Shown: positions 21,358 to 32,233 of the stretch, in pieces
How positions within the stretch are numbered: position 1 is the first letter of the stretch
Layout: each line of letters begins with the position of its first letter
Origin: Polychytrium aggregatum
Taxonomy: Eukaryota; Chytridiomycota; Chytridiomycetes; Polychytriales
Assembly (NCBI RefSeq): GCF_025602895.1
Contig: NW_026516212.1
Span: 248,001 to 312,000, forward strand
Direction: 5' to 3'
Length of the DNA stretch: 64,000 nt
Position numbers and translations under genes: made by a program
Notes under the pieces: generated by a model
Database searches by the model: none
The model's input: the letters and a program-made list of their open reading frames with translations, nothing else
Told to the model about the DNA's origin: nothing

Positions 21358-23724
21358 ATGGTCCAGACAGTCCCCACCAAGCGCCAGCACCACCATGTCT
21401 ACAACAGCTTCCAGGAGGCTCTCGACCAGCCCCGCAACGAGTACCGGACCCTCAAGACTATGCTCGCGGCCGACACGCAGTCCATAGACTGGCCTCCGCT
21501 GCTAGACGCCCTCGCTTCTTTTGTTGCGCAAATCAAGCCGCATGAGTATCCGGCCTTCAACCCGCTCTTCACGCAAATGGCCAAACACGTCGAGACCCGG
21601 CTTCTCCCCGAGCCGCTGGTTCGCCAGCACCACCCGCTGTTCCTGACCATGGCATCTGCCAAACATTCCCTGCAAATGCACACCGAGGCTCGGGACTTTG
21701 CTGCCAGCCTCATCTCCATCCGGCTGATATCCCATCCAGCCTTTTGCGCCTTCTTGATGGAACGCACGGAGCCGTGCACGACGATTGCCGAGATCGAAGA
21801 TCATGTCGAGCCGCTCTTTCCAGGAAAGGATTTGCTCGAGCCCGAGACGGACGTCAACCCGGACGATCGTCTTGCCGCGATCCGGACCCTGGCCCTCGAT
21901 CTGGCCGAGTATCTACAACTGTTGGCCAAGATCATGGACGACCATCAAGCGCCGCGGATCGCCTTGCATCTCTACTCCGTCGCCATTGTCCTGATCGAGC
22001 GTCTGACGGCCACTGTTGTGGTCGACGGGCTCCCAAACACCGATCCGCTCTTTGCCAAGATCCGGTTGCTGCTGAAGCGGCTCTATTGGGAGGCCATGCA
22101 GCTTGCCTCCAACGTCAACGAGGTCGGCATGGGAGTCGAGTACGGTCGGTGTCTCAATGAAATCTTTGACTATGAAGTCGGCATCGATACGGATCACCCA
22201 CTCGAAACAGGCTCTGAAACTGCGGTTTGGGCAAGGACCAGCAGCGGGCCATCTTCGGCCATACCTGTTCGCCAGAGCAGCCTCGCTGCTCCCTTGTCCC
22301 TTGCCCCTGGCCCGTCCGTCGGCGATGCTGCTGCAAGGCCTTCGGCCCAGAGCCTCATCGACTCGACCCGGGCCAACGAACATGGCTCCCTGTCCAGCCC
22401 CAGTCGCTTCGGCAGTGGCCACACAGCCCCTCTAAACTCTTCAACAGGAATCGTCTCGACTGGGCCCATCGCCATCGCGGCCTCCCAACCGACAGACACC
22501 GCAGACCCTACCGCCGCCGAAATCGCAGCCGAGTTCACCAATGACTTTTTACTCGAGTCCCCCAGCGAGAGGGCGGCGACACCGCAAGGAGCCGCCCTGG
22601 ATTCGGGTCTCCCCATCGTCGCCACCAAGGTCGCCACCAAGGTCGCCAACGGAACTGGGCTGACCGTCCCCGCAAGCACAGCCAGCATCGGTGCCGCAGC
22701 GGCCACAGCCAACGCCAGCGCGAAGACGCTGCCAGCCCAAGGCGAGCTCGGGACAGAGGCCGACCAGACCGACCCGAGCAAAGCGGAGTCAACGATCGCC
22801 ATCTCCTTTGCGTCCATGACCGTCGCCGATAGTAAGAGCCTCGAGAATGAGGCCCGCATCGATGAGATCCTTGCTGGCGGAGCCACAGCAGCGAGGACGA
22901 GCACAGGGACCTCGGCCGAGGACAACCAAGCGCCATCGCCAACCGCCAAGGCCACGCTGCAGGAGCGTTCGATCGACGACATCGAGTGGCAAACCGAGGC
23001 GCTGCAGGTCTATGGCCGATTCTTGTTCAAGGCCGACGAACCCATCGAGGCATTCAAGCAATACTACAAATCGTTGGTGATTCTGCGGACCGCGGCCACG
23101 AACCAGCGGCCGCCATCGAGCCGACTGCTCAAGACCTCACACTTTTACATTGCAGCGACTCTCGAGACCCTCGGGCGGTATCGAGAAGCCATGCACTTTA
23201 CCCTCGGGGCAGTCGGGGCGATGAAGAGCATGCATTCCTTTGGCATCATCGAGAGCGAGACGGACACTCAGATCATGCTTCTGTCGGGCATGCTCTCGTA
23301 CCGCTGTGCGCTCGAGATCTCGGCGGCGCCGGATCCACCACTTCAAGTGATCCAGGGATTCCTGGACGATTCAGTGGGCTCGCTGCAGCTGGCGCTGAAG
23401 CTGGCCCCGGCCGAAATGGCATATCCGTGCTCACGCAAGGTGATTGCCCTGCAGCTGGCGGTGGTTCTGGGCGACGGCGCCGATGCCTACAACGCCCGCA
23501 AGGTTCTACACGAGCACGGACTGACGCGGACGCTGCTGGGCGAGATCATGGCGCTCCGAACCAACGCAAAGACGATTGCGGGAGGTTCCTATTCGCTGGA
23601 GGCCTATCGGATCGTGATTTGCACGCTGGCGGCGCTGCAGCATTTGCAGACGCTGGCGCCGACCCGAGAAACCCACCGCAAGTCCTCCATTGTGGGGTCG
23701 ATCTTGACGGCTGTGGGACTGTAG
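21358..23724 (+). CDS. Large TPR-like helical-repeat protein of unknown function
   Basis: A single uninterrupted frame encodes 788 residues from the ATG at 21358. The frame is open further upstream, but that part is Arg/Ala-rich and reads like promoter DNA. Residues 1-280 form an alpha-helical domain. Residues about 285-530 are low-complexity (Ala, Thr, Ser, Pro). The C-terminal third contains helix pairs such as ALQVYGRFLFKADEPIEAF and HFYIAATLETLGRYREAMHF, with the spacing of tetratricopeptide repeats. No catalytic motif or signal peptide is seen. I do not recognise the family; a scaffold role is only a guess. The absence of introns contrasts with its neighbours. Confidence 0.75.
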   Translation: MVQTVPTKRQHHHVYNSFQEALDQPRNEYRTLKTMLAADTQSIDWPPLLDALASFVAQIKPHEYPAFNPLFTQMAKHVETRLLPEPLVRQHHPLFLTMASAKHSLQMHTEARDFAASLISIRLISHPAFCAFLMERTEPCTTIAEIEDHVEPLFPGKDLLEPETDVNPDDRLAAIRTLALDLAEYLQLLAKIMDDHQAPRIALHLYSVAIVLIERLTATVVVDGLPNTDPLFAKIRLLLKRLYWEAMQLASNVNEVGMGVEYGRCLNEIFDYEVGIDTDHPLETGSETAVWARTSSGPSSAIPVRQSSLAAPLSLAPGPSVGDAAARPSAQSLIDSTRANEHGSLSSPSRFGSGHTAPLNSSTGIVSTGPIAIAASQPTDTADPTAAEIAAEFTNDFLLESPSERAATPQGAALDSGLPIVATKVATKVANGTGLTVPASTASIGAAAATANASAKTLPAQGELGTEADQTDPSKAESTIAISFASMTVADSKSLENEARIDEILAGGATAARTSTGTSAEDNQAPSPTAKATLQERSIDDIEWQTEALQVYGRFLFKADEPIEAFKQYYKSLVILRTAATNQRPPSSRLLKTSHFYIAATLETLGRYREAMHFTLGAVGAMKSMHSFGIIESETDTQIMLLSGMLSYRCALEISAAPDPPLQVIQGFLDDSVGSLQLALKLAPAEMAYPCSRKVIALQLAVVLGDGADAYNARKVLHEHGLTRTLLGEIMALRTNAKTIAGGSYSLEAYRIVICTLAALQHLQTLAPTRETHRKSSIVGSILTAVGL

Positions 23725-24412
23725 GTTGCGTCGAGAAACCCTGGATCTTGAATATAACATGCATGGCACACTCGGTCGTGGTCATTGATTTGTGCACCGC
23801 TTCATAGACGATGCCGATATTTGGCTTAGGCTGGGTGTGTCTAGTTGGGTATGTCCAGTTGGGTATGTCCAGTTGGGTATGTCTCTGGCTGGGTGTCCCT
23901 CCACTCTGTCTGTCTCCCACACCATCACCATTATCCGATTTCTACTTCTGAGCACAAGGGGTGTATTGTAGCATGTGTTGGAGATATGTACAGCTAAAAC
24001 TGGTGTAAGGGCGGGGGAATGGCCTCCGCGCGCGGTGAGAGATTAGAGGCAAAAGTGGGAGGAGGACACAGAAAGGATGGGTGTGCGCACGGTATAGCAT
24101 AGCGAGCGTCAAAGAGCCCCCGTCGATCGAGACAGCGGCTTGTGGATAGACCGGGTTTCGACGCAAAAGGTTAAGTTAACGAAGTGAGTGAATGGGTTGG
24201 GAAATCGAAAAAAAACAAAACTGCGTTTGTGAGAGCCAGGAGGAGGGAAGCCAAGTTTCACTATGGCGGGACGTCGGAAAGGAGGACACACAATGGAGAT
24301 GCATGCACGAATATGCTTGCACGTATATATGCATGCATAGAGCAGGGACGGGAACGCGGTGCGCGCGCCATGGAAGCACATGCGATCGCAACCGCCATGA
24401 TCAAGTAATCCA
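23725..24412. other. Convergent intergenic region with a 14-bp repeat
   Basis: It holds about four imperfect copies of GTATGTCCAGTTGG at 23832-23893. The rest shows no coding signal. Confidence 0.5.
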
Positions 24413-25684
24413 TCACACAAGCAAGTCCGCGATGCGGTTCCGGAATCGCTTGGGCGCGGGCTCGTTCCAATCTTCGTGGGACAGCAGAGCCTCGGTTGGG
24501 GTCGGTGGGTCTGCTTCGAGCATTGAGGTTGAGTGGCGCTTGACGGGGGGCGAAGGCATCGAGGTTGGCGACGGAGGCGCCGAGGGGTAGGCCTGGATCG
24601 GGGACGAGGACCGGGAGGGCGGGAGCGGCAGAGAACATTCGGGAGGATCGGATACAGCCCGGAGAGGGGCGAACGGTGCTGATGCTGATGCTGGTGCTGA
24701 TGTGGGCGATGCCGAGAAGGGTCGGGCCGAGAGATCGAGGTTGGCCAGAGCCACTTCCAGCTCGATGTTGGAGCGGAAGTACTCGGACGGGATGTGGACG
24801 ACGTTGCAGCGCGAGCAGAGGGATCTGAGTTGGTGAGCGTCAAAGATATGCTGGTCGAGAGCCATCAGATCCTGCTTGACCTGGTCCAATTGCAGTTGCA
24901 GCTGCTGGGGGTGATGGGTGGATCGGAGGGTCGGCTGGGTGTGATGGGCGGCCGGCAGAGTATCGAGGTACAGCGACGATGAGACCCGGATCAGGTCGGC
25001 GCAGTTTGGGACCGGACAGCGGAAGTAGCACTGGCGGCGCTGCGAATCGACCAGGATATCGGGGAGGGTGGAGGTGGCCGACTGGCGTGGCAAAGTCAGC
25101 GAGTGCTTGAGCGAACGAGCGACGAGCGGACAGATGCCGGCAGAGTGCGAATGCGAGAGCGAGTGCGAGCCGGCGGCGGCGGAGCCTTGCGAAGGAAGCG
25201 CACACATGGACGAGGGCGAGATGGGGCTTGAGGCAGATGTCGAGAACGGAAGACAGTAGTGGCTTGACTGGGGTGAGGAGACGGGCGAAGTAACCTGATC
25301 GGCCGACGAGGACAGTGCGACCTCGGGCGAGTGGGATGGGGTTCGTGGGAGTGCAGGCCGCAGGCTGCGCTGGGACGCCGGCGAGGATTTGGAAGGGGCA
25401 GGGGCAGGAAGCTTGCGGATGTGTGCCGAGACCAGGGCCGACTGCGACGCCGGCGACGAGTCCGAAGACAGGGCTTTGGACGAGTCGAGATGGGTCTTGA
25501 CATGGCGCTGGACGGCGTCGAGACGGGAGAAGGAACGCGAGCAGATGTGGCAAAGGAAGGGCTTGGCGCCCGAGTGGGTGAGGAGATGCCGGGAGAGGTG
25601 TTCGGAGCGACGGAAGGACAGATGGCAAGTGGGACAGGGGTACTTTTTCCTGTCGAGGGCAGGAGCCGAGGCGAGCGAGCTCAT
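24413..25684 (-). CDS. C2H2 zinc-finger transcription factor
   Basis: A single frame of 423 residues starts at the ATG at 25684. Two adjacent C2H2 fingers lie at residues 15-65: [21 protein letters not shown], one residue longer than quoted limits would allow if the linker were added, and [21 protein letters not shown]. Their RxEHLxRH and RLDAVxRH helices resemble fungal stress and sporulation regulators that bind GC-rich elements. The rest is Ser/Pro-rich. Two further Cys pairs ([10 protein letters not shown] and LCSRCN) are unlikely to be classical fingers. The C-terminal PAPKRFRNR could be a nuclear localisation signal. The DNA target is unknown. Confidence 0.8.
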   Translation of the reverse strand: MSSLASAPALDRKKYPCPTCHLSFRRSEHLSRHLLTHSGAKPFLCHICSRSFSRLDAVQRHVKTHLDSSKALSSDSSPASQSALVSAHIRKLPAPAPSKSSPASQRSLRPALPRTPSHSPEVALSSSADQVTSPVSSPQSSHYCLPFSTSASSPISPSSMCALPSQGSAAAGSHSLSHSHSAGICPLVARSLKHSLTLPRQSATSTLPDILVDSQRRQCYFRCPVPNCADLIRVSSSLYLDTLPAAHHTQPTLRSTHHPQQLQLQLDQVKQDLMALDQHIFDAHQLRSLCSRCNVVHIPSEYFRSNIELEVALANLDLSARPFSASPTSAPASASAPFAPLRAVSDPPECSLPLPPSRSSSPIQAYPSAPPSPTSMPSPPVKRHSTSMLEADPPTPTEALLSHEDWNEPAPKRFRNRIADLLV

Positions 25685-26418
25685 GTTGGAGAGGGTGTGC
25701 GTGGGACGAGGGGGGGGGTTGGTAGTGGGGTTGATTCGCAGGACAAGCGTGCGAACGGCAGGACAAACGAGAGAGCAGCGGGAGTTGCGAGAGGGAGGTG
25801 CAGGACCTTTTAAAAGCCAAGGATCGACGGCGGGGTTGGCAGCAAGAGCGATTGCGAGCAGCACAAGTAACCGATGATGCGGCGTGGCCGATGGTGTGGG
25901 GTGGGGTGGGAGCGTGGCCGGGAAGTGGGCGAGCGAGGGAGGGAGGGCGCGAAAGGGTGGTGGTGGATCCGGGCGAATGACGGCAATTGCCGAGACAATT
26001 GCGGTATGGGATGGGGAAGTGCCGTGAAGAGCGGCGGACACAGCGTCGGTGTGGGCCGAAGGGAAAGATCAGAGGGCGGGGGGGGGGAGAGGCGAAGGAA
26101 TCGGATGGGATTGAATTGCGAGTCGAATTGCGTCGGAGCGATAGTGGAGTCGAATTACGTCGATGCGATGATGGAGTGTAATCCGATGGTTGTTGCAGCG
26201 GGATATGCGATAATTGCTGCAGACCGAGAGTGATGCCCTGCGGGGATGTGCGAATGCGGCGGGAACGAACAGAGTGAAGAGTGAGCAGAAGAGAGCGCTG
26301 AAAAGCAAACAGCGCCGATGCCGCCCGAGCAGCAGACAGAGACGTTCGCGCATGGGCATGGAGGGCGAGCGCTGATTGCTGGACGATTGCACCATCGCGG
26401 CCGAATGGCGAGCCGATC

Positions 26419-26469
26419 TGGGCCAGCGGCGGGCCAGCGGCGGGCCAGAGGCGGGCCAGTGGTGGGCCG
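26419..26469. repeat. 11-bp tandem repeat (GGGCCAGCGGC)
   Basis: Four to five imperfect copies in the gap between the C2H2 gene and ERG1. Confidence 0.75.
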
Positions 26470-26654
26470 ATGGCATCATCGCCGTCCAATCAGCACACGC
26501 GTCCTTGTGAGGGACCGCTGTGTGCTGTTGTGGGCTGCTGAGGGCTGTGGTGGGGAGACGACGGGTGGGGCCGCTCGGTCGGCTGGCGACGGATCGGACG
26601 AGGCCGGTGGACTTGCTGAGGGTCTGCTACCTGCGCTATGGACATGAGCATGAA

Positions 26655-26750
26655 CAGCATGAACATCTGCATCTGCATCTTCACCAGCATCTGCATCTGC
26701 ATCAGCATCAGCGTCGGCATCAGCATCTGCATCTGCATCAGCATTGGCGC
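26655..26750. repeat. Hexanucleotide array CATCTG/CATCAG
   Basis: About fifteen imperfect hexamers. They read as an Ala/Asp run on the minus strand, but no gene model supports this. Confidence 0.8.
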
Positions 26751-27788
26751 CGGCATCGCCCTTCTCGCTCTCGCGATTTGAAATCGACACGTGTCGCACA
26801 CCCCCACACTGCCGCGCCCTTGGTTGGCTGCCCTCCCCTTGTCCGCCCATCACGCCCCGCCGGGCCCCTGCCCCGCCGCAACACACCCCCACAAGTCCGG
26901 CGACACACCCCCACCGTCATGGCGACACACCCCCACACCTGCCCACCCGATTGCGCGCCGCCCTTTGTCGTGGGGGGTTGCGCGAGCGGCAGCCAATCGC
27001 TGCGGGTCTGGGTGGATCGAGTGGATCGAGTGGATCGAGTGGGTGAATAGAGCTGGATCCACCCACACACCCAGCCACACTCGATCCACCCACTCGATCC
27101 ACGCTGACCCGCAGTTGTCTCGCTGGCCAATGGGAATTGCGCCCGATTTTGCCCTTTTTGGGCCGCCCCTCGTTTGACTCACTCGATTTCCCACCGTCTC
27201 CGATTCACTCTCACCCGCCGTCCATCGATTCACTCAATCTGCTTGCAGACAGACGACTTACAGCGCCGTCCGGCTGTACTGACAACATTTGCTTCCAACA
27301 CCGCGCAAGTGAGTTCCCCACATCATACCCGACACATCCCATCGCCAACAACACCATCCCGTCACCACCAACACCATCCCGTCACCACCAACATCACCCC
27401 ACCAACAACATCACCATCCCCGCAGAATGACACATGCAGATCCCCTCCTCCTCCGTCGGATTTTCCCATTTGTCGCGCCGCGATCGTGCTCGTGTCCCGC
27501 GGCGCCTGCCCGCCAATCGCCCGCACGCCGATCGAGTCATCCTGTGCCTCGCTTTTTCCTGTCCCTTCCGCTCCTCTGACTCGGTCTGCTCCGTTGCCCC
27601 TCGATCGCTGCCATATATTTCCGCGCTGTCTCGGCCTGTGTTGCTCGCCGCCATCGCGCTCAAACTCTCTGCCACCTAGCTTTTCAAGCCATCCCATCTC
27701 GTCGGACACCCGGCCCGCCTCCTGCTGATCTCTGCAGAGCACTCCTTTCCCCTGCTACATCTCTCAAACTGCCAAGCTATTTCCCAAC

Positions 27789-30285
27789 ATGTCCCAGGAT
27801 GTACTCGATCGTCCCATCCGTTGCCGCAACACTCACTCCTTCGCCGCAACGCTCGCCCTCTCCACCAGCATCATCCACATCACACTTGCATCATCCACAT
27901 CACACTTGCATCCCCCCCGCTGACTCTCAACTCCTCTGCCTCTTCCACCCCCCCCCACAGATTGAATACGATATCATCGTCGTTGGTGCCGGTGTTGTTG
28001 GCTGCACCGCTGCTGCGGCTCTCGGCCGTGACGGACGCAAGGTTCTCCTGATCGGTAAGCGCCCGTCTTGCATCGGATCCCACTTTGGCGGCTCGCCTAT
28101 CCTTCCCATCTCCTTCCCTGGCCGTCGGCTCTGCCATCGACCTCACTGTACGCTCAACGCTCAACATTCGGTTCTAACCTTTGTCCATGCACCAATTCTA
28201 AACCTTGTCTCCCCACACACACTTTCGCCTCTCTCTCCGTTTTATTTCGCAGAGCGGGACTGGAGCGAGCCCGATCGCATCGTCGGCGAGCTTCTCCAGC
28301 CTGGTGGTGTCAAAGCCCTGAAGGAGCTTGGTCTCGACTGGACCCTCGATGGCATCGACGGCATTATCCACGATGGCTATGTCGTCTATCAGAACCCCGA
28401 GGACCACGTTTTGCTCAAATACCCGACCGACCGCGGCGTCAGCCAAGGCATTGCTTTCCACCACGGCAAGTTCATCATGAACCTGCGCAAGGCTGCCCGC
28501 CAAGCCCCCAAGTAAGTCATCCCATCCTGCCGAATCATGTTCGCGGCCATCCCTGGCGACGGAATCCCGCTTTCATCCTGTGGATTGCTGTCCCATAGGC
28601 GTGTACACCCGCAGCGGGCTTGCCCATCCCCTGTCGCTCGTTTCTGACTTTGGTCGCTGCATTGCCCGCCACGCTTCGCACCAGCGTCACCACCCTCGAA
28701 GCCACTGTCACCGCCCTCGCCACGGATGAAACTGACAAGGTTGTCGGCGTGAGCGTCTCGACCAAGACCGAGCCTGGCGCCGAGCCTGTTCTGTCGACGG
28801 TACGGTATCCCAAGAGCACGCAAATCCAAACACTATTCTTTGCATTTGGCCCTGCTGGCATTTCTTGGCGCGTACGCCTCGGTCGCTTGGCATCCATTTC
28901 GACCCACTTATATTATATGCTCTTGCCATCGGTTGTCCATCGATCCACAACGCAATTGCAAATCGACCCATCAACAACGACGATATCCCTGCGCCGTGCA
29001 TCTGGACTAAACCATGTCCACCGTTCATCCACTGCCACATGATGCGCACCCTTCCGTCTGCCCAGATCTATGCGCCCCTTACCCTGGTCGTCGATGGCTG
29101 CTTCTCCAAGTTCCGCAAGGACCTCTCCCCGAACAAGGTCACCATCTCGTCTCACTTTGTCGGCATGGTCCTCAAGAACTGCAATCTGCCATACAAGCAC
29201 CACGGACATGTCATCTTGTGCAAGCCTTCTCCAGTCCTGCTCTATCAGATCGGCACCGACGACACCCGAATCCTCATGGATGTCCCCGGCAAGATGCCCA
29301 CTGGCGGTGAGCTCAAGGTAGGCTGACGTGGATGCATGTCCGAGCTCCGGCCGACCCGAATCCTGGGCCGATGCCGCCCGTGTCGCCAACGCTGATCCCA
29401 TCCGCCCCCATCCATCTTCACCCCATCCATCTTCACCCCATCCCCACGCTTCAAACGGCGACATCGAATCAGACTTATCTCAAAGATACGATCGGCCCCC
29501 AGCTGCCAAAGTCTGTGCAGCCATCTTTCTACGAGGCAATCGAGAGCGAGCGTCTGCGCTCCATGCCGAACCAGTGGCTGCCCTCGGCCATGAACAAGCA
29601 AGAGGGCGTCATTCTGCTTGGCGATGCCAACAACATGCGCCACCCTCTCACCGGCGGCGGCATGACTGTTGCCTTCTGGGATGTCGTCCATCTGCGCGAC
29701 CACCTCCACCCCAAGATCATCCCGACCTTCCAGAACTCGAATACCCTGGTGCGATCGCAAATGGTCAAGCTGCATCGCAAGCGTAAGGAGCTGTCCTCGG
29801 TCATCAACGTCCTGGCGCAGGCTCTCTACAGCTTGTTCTCGGCCAACGACCAGCCGCTCATGATGGAGCTTCAGAAGGGCTGCTTTGGCTACTTTCAGCT
29901 TGGCGGACGATGCGCCAGCACTCCAGTCGGGCTCTTGGCTGGGTAAGTCGTCGGGTCTCATTTGCACGGATGTACTGGGCGTCGATGCACAGGAATCGTC
30001 CCACTGGGTTGAAATCCGCTGGCTGGTGGGCAGTGTCCTGATCGACACTTCCATTTCGAGCTTAACCTGACAGTCCACCGCTCACACCCCATCCCCAACA
30101 GCCTGCGGCCCGAGCCCCTCACGCTCTTCAACCACTTTTTCCTGGTCGCGCTGTATGCCTCCTACACCATGACCACCTCGGGTCCGATTTACATGGTGCC
30201 CTACAACATTGTCAAGTCCATCTTGGTGCTGTGGACTGCCTGCGTTGTGATCCTCCCAGTCATCTGGACCGAAATCAGGGCCTGA
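27789..30285 (+). CDS. ERG1: Squalene monooxygenase (squalene epoxidase)
   Basis: Seven exons, 27789-27800, 27961-28054, 28253-28511, 28685-28799, 29066-29317, 29473-29942 and 30102-30285, give 461 residues in phase. The enzyme uses FAD, O2 and NADPH with a reductase partner to epoxidise squalene at the ER, the first oxygen step of sterol synthesis. It shows the FAD-binding VVGAGVVGCTAAAAL, ERDWSEPDRIVGELLQPGG, the VVDGCFSKFR segment and GDANNMRHPLTGGGMT. Hydrophobic C-terminal helices in the last exon anchor it to the membrane. The first exon is only 12 bases (MSQD), placing the dinucleotide-binding strand unusually close to the N-terminus and leaving no N-terminal membrane helix. Azole or sterol response elements were not recognised upstream. 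Confidence 0.92.
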
Positions 30286-32233
30286 TCTTCCCGGTCTCCC
30301 AGTCTCCGAGTCTGAGTGTCCGAGTCTGAGTGTCTGGGCCATCGGGTCTCGGGCACTGGACCCAAGGAAGCCGCCAACCAGCGAGCCCTGTCATCGCGAC
30401 TGATCTCGCAAGGTCTTCTCCCAGTTTGCGGAGAATGGCTAGTTGGCAGGGACTCGGTCCAACAACCTGCATCCACTTGATCAACCAACGTCATCTCCTG
30501 ATCAAACCTCCCTGCCTGTGCAAGCCCATTTTTTCATACATTCTTTGTTTTTTCCTCTTTCTTTATTCTACTGGAATCGCCGATCCAAGTCTTCCCACAA
30601 ACTGAATACATATCACATCATTGTATATTTTTTTCCTCAGCAACGCGAGAGGCTCTGGGGGAGAGGCACAATCAAGGACGATCCGCGGCAATTCTCATGT
30701 CTATTGGACCCATCCAATCGACCTGGGCCTGGACAAAGTTCAGTCGCACTGCCCAAGGCAACGCCTGTGTCTCCGCAGCCATGCCGCTCAATTTTGCCTG
30801 GCGGCCTCCTGGCGCCTGGTCCTCCAGCACACCACTCGGCCACGGCGTCCGTCTCATGATCCTCGGCCTGCATCCCGATGCGCAATCGTGAGAAACCCGC
30901 CGGTCATGGCGCATCAACCAGAGCGCGCAGCCCTGCTGTGTGGCCTGCTGCGCACTGTGTCGGTATCTGGTGACACTGCGTCGTGTGTGTGTGCGTGGCT
31001 CACGTGTCCGCGATGCGTTGTCTGTGTGCGCCGCCGCCAGCACAGCCGAGACTCCGACCGCTATCTGCGACGCGCGGCGCAAAAACAGTGAGGGTCTGTG
31101 GGGCGGGTGGCGCCGCCGGCTGGCCACAACATCATCTGGCTGGGGCCCCAAGGCGGTCACATGCGTGGTGCTGGACGCGGCCCCTTGCCAGGGCAGACAC
31201 AGAGACAGCTGTGCAACAGCAGCCCGGGCACAGCAGCCGACAGACACACTGCGCCGGGCGACACCGGTGACACAGCCCTGCACAAGGCCGTCTCCGCCAC
31301 ATGTCCCGCGGCGGTCTCGCTGTCCTCCGAGGCGCTCTCGTCCCCCTCTCGCCCCCCTTTCGCCGCGCTCTCGCCGCGCTCTCGCCGCGCTCTCGCCGTG
31401 AGACCATTCGTCCTATTTATCGGCCCTGCCGTCCCGATTCTTTCCTCACGATCCCACTCGGAAACCCCGAACGCTCCTCTCCCGCAGCGCCCCTCCCGAA
31501 AGCCCTCCAACTCCCTTATCGAACCCAACCGCAGTATCGACTTGCTGACTCTTTCTGTACGTTGCTTATCGCCGCATGCTCTCTCCGACTCTCTCCGCCG
31601 ATCCTGGCGAGTCCCCGTTGCATGGTCCGCCTCGGAGGCCGCGATTGTTTCCCGGCCCAGCACCACGGATGCTCGCCCGGCATCTGTTGATCTTTGGCGG
31701 GCGCATCTGGGTTGCCCTTCCGCGGCCCGTCTTGCCCGGTTGTTTGTTTTCCTCGCGCGAGCCCCGTTTCCATCCCGAGCCCCGGCGCTATGGGTTTGGG
31801 CTTGCGCTCCCTCGCATTGTCTCGTCTCGGCCTGTCTCGGCCTGTCCGGTCGGTTGGGTTGTATCCTGGGTCGGCCTGGACCTGTCCGGACCTTCTTCCC
31901 ATCGCCCGCCGCCTCTGGGTGTATCCAACGGCGCTGCCTTCGGGTCGCTGTCTCTGCCCATATCCTTCGCTGTGCTCGCTCCCAATCACATCCGCCTGCG
32001 TTCGCTTGGTGCGCCTCCACCATCGACCTCCATCGCCCCATAACCTGCCACCGCTGGCTCTGGTCTCACACTCCCTTTCAGCGTCTCCTGATACCCTTGC
32101 TCGTCGCCTCCGTGCACACCGTATATACTCACCTCGCAACCCGATTCCTCCGACTTATCCTCGTGCTCTCCGGTCATATCTGGACTATCCCCCCCACACA
32201 CACACAGGACAGAAGAATCGCCAGTAGAACGAA
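30286..32233. other. Long intergenic region, no supported gene
   Basis: Several overlapping open frames exist on both strands, but all are Arg/Ser/Pro-rich without motifs, as expected of GC-rich noncoding DNA. A short CTCGCCGCG tandem repeat lies at 31362-31400. The right end should hold the promoter of the acetyltransferase gene; CT-rich sequence precedes its ATG. Confidence 0.5.

Larger units (their letters stand above)
25685..27788. other. Long divergent intergenic region C2H2/ERG1, repeat-rich
   Basis: 2.1 kb without a convincing gene. It holds an 11-bp GGGCCAGCGGC array (26419-26469), a CATCTG/CATCAG hexamer array (26655-26750), CACACCCCC clusters near 26880-26940 and a 9-bp GTGGATCGA array (27012-27041). 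It should include promoters and 5' untranslated regions of both flanking genes. Confidence 0.6.

Noticed and set aside
26476-27233. Overlapping frames in the repeat-rich gap before ERG1
   Set aside because: They are driven by simple repeats (hexamers, 9-mers) and carry no domain.
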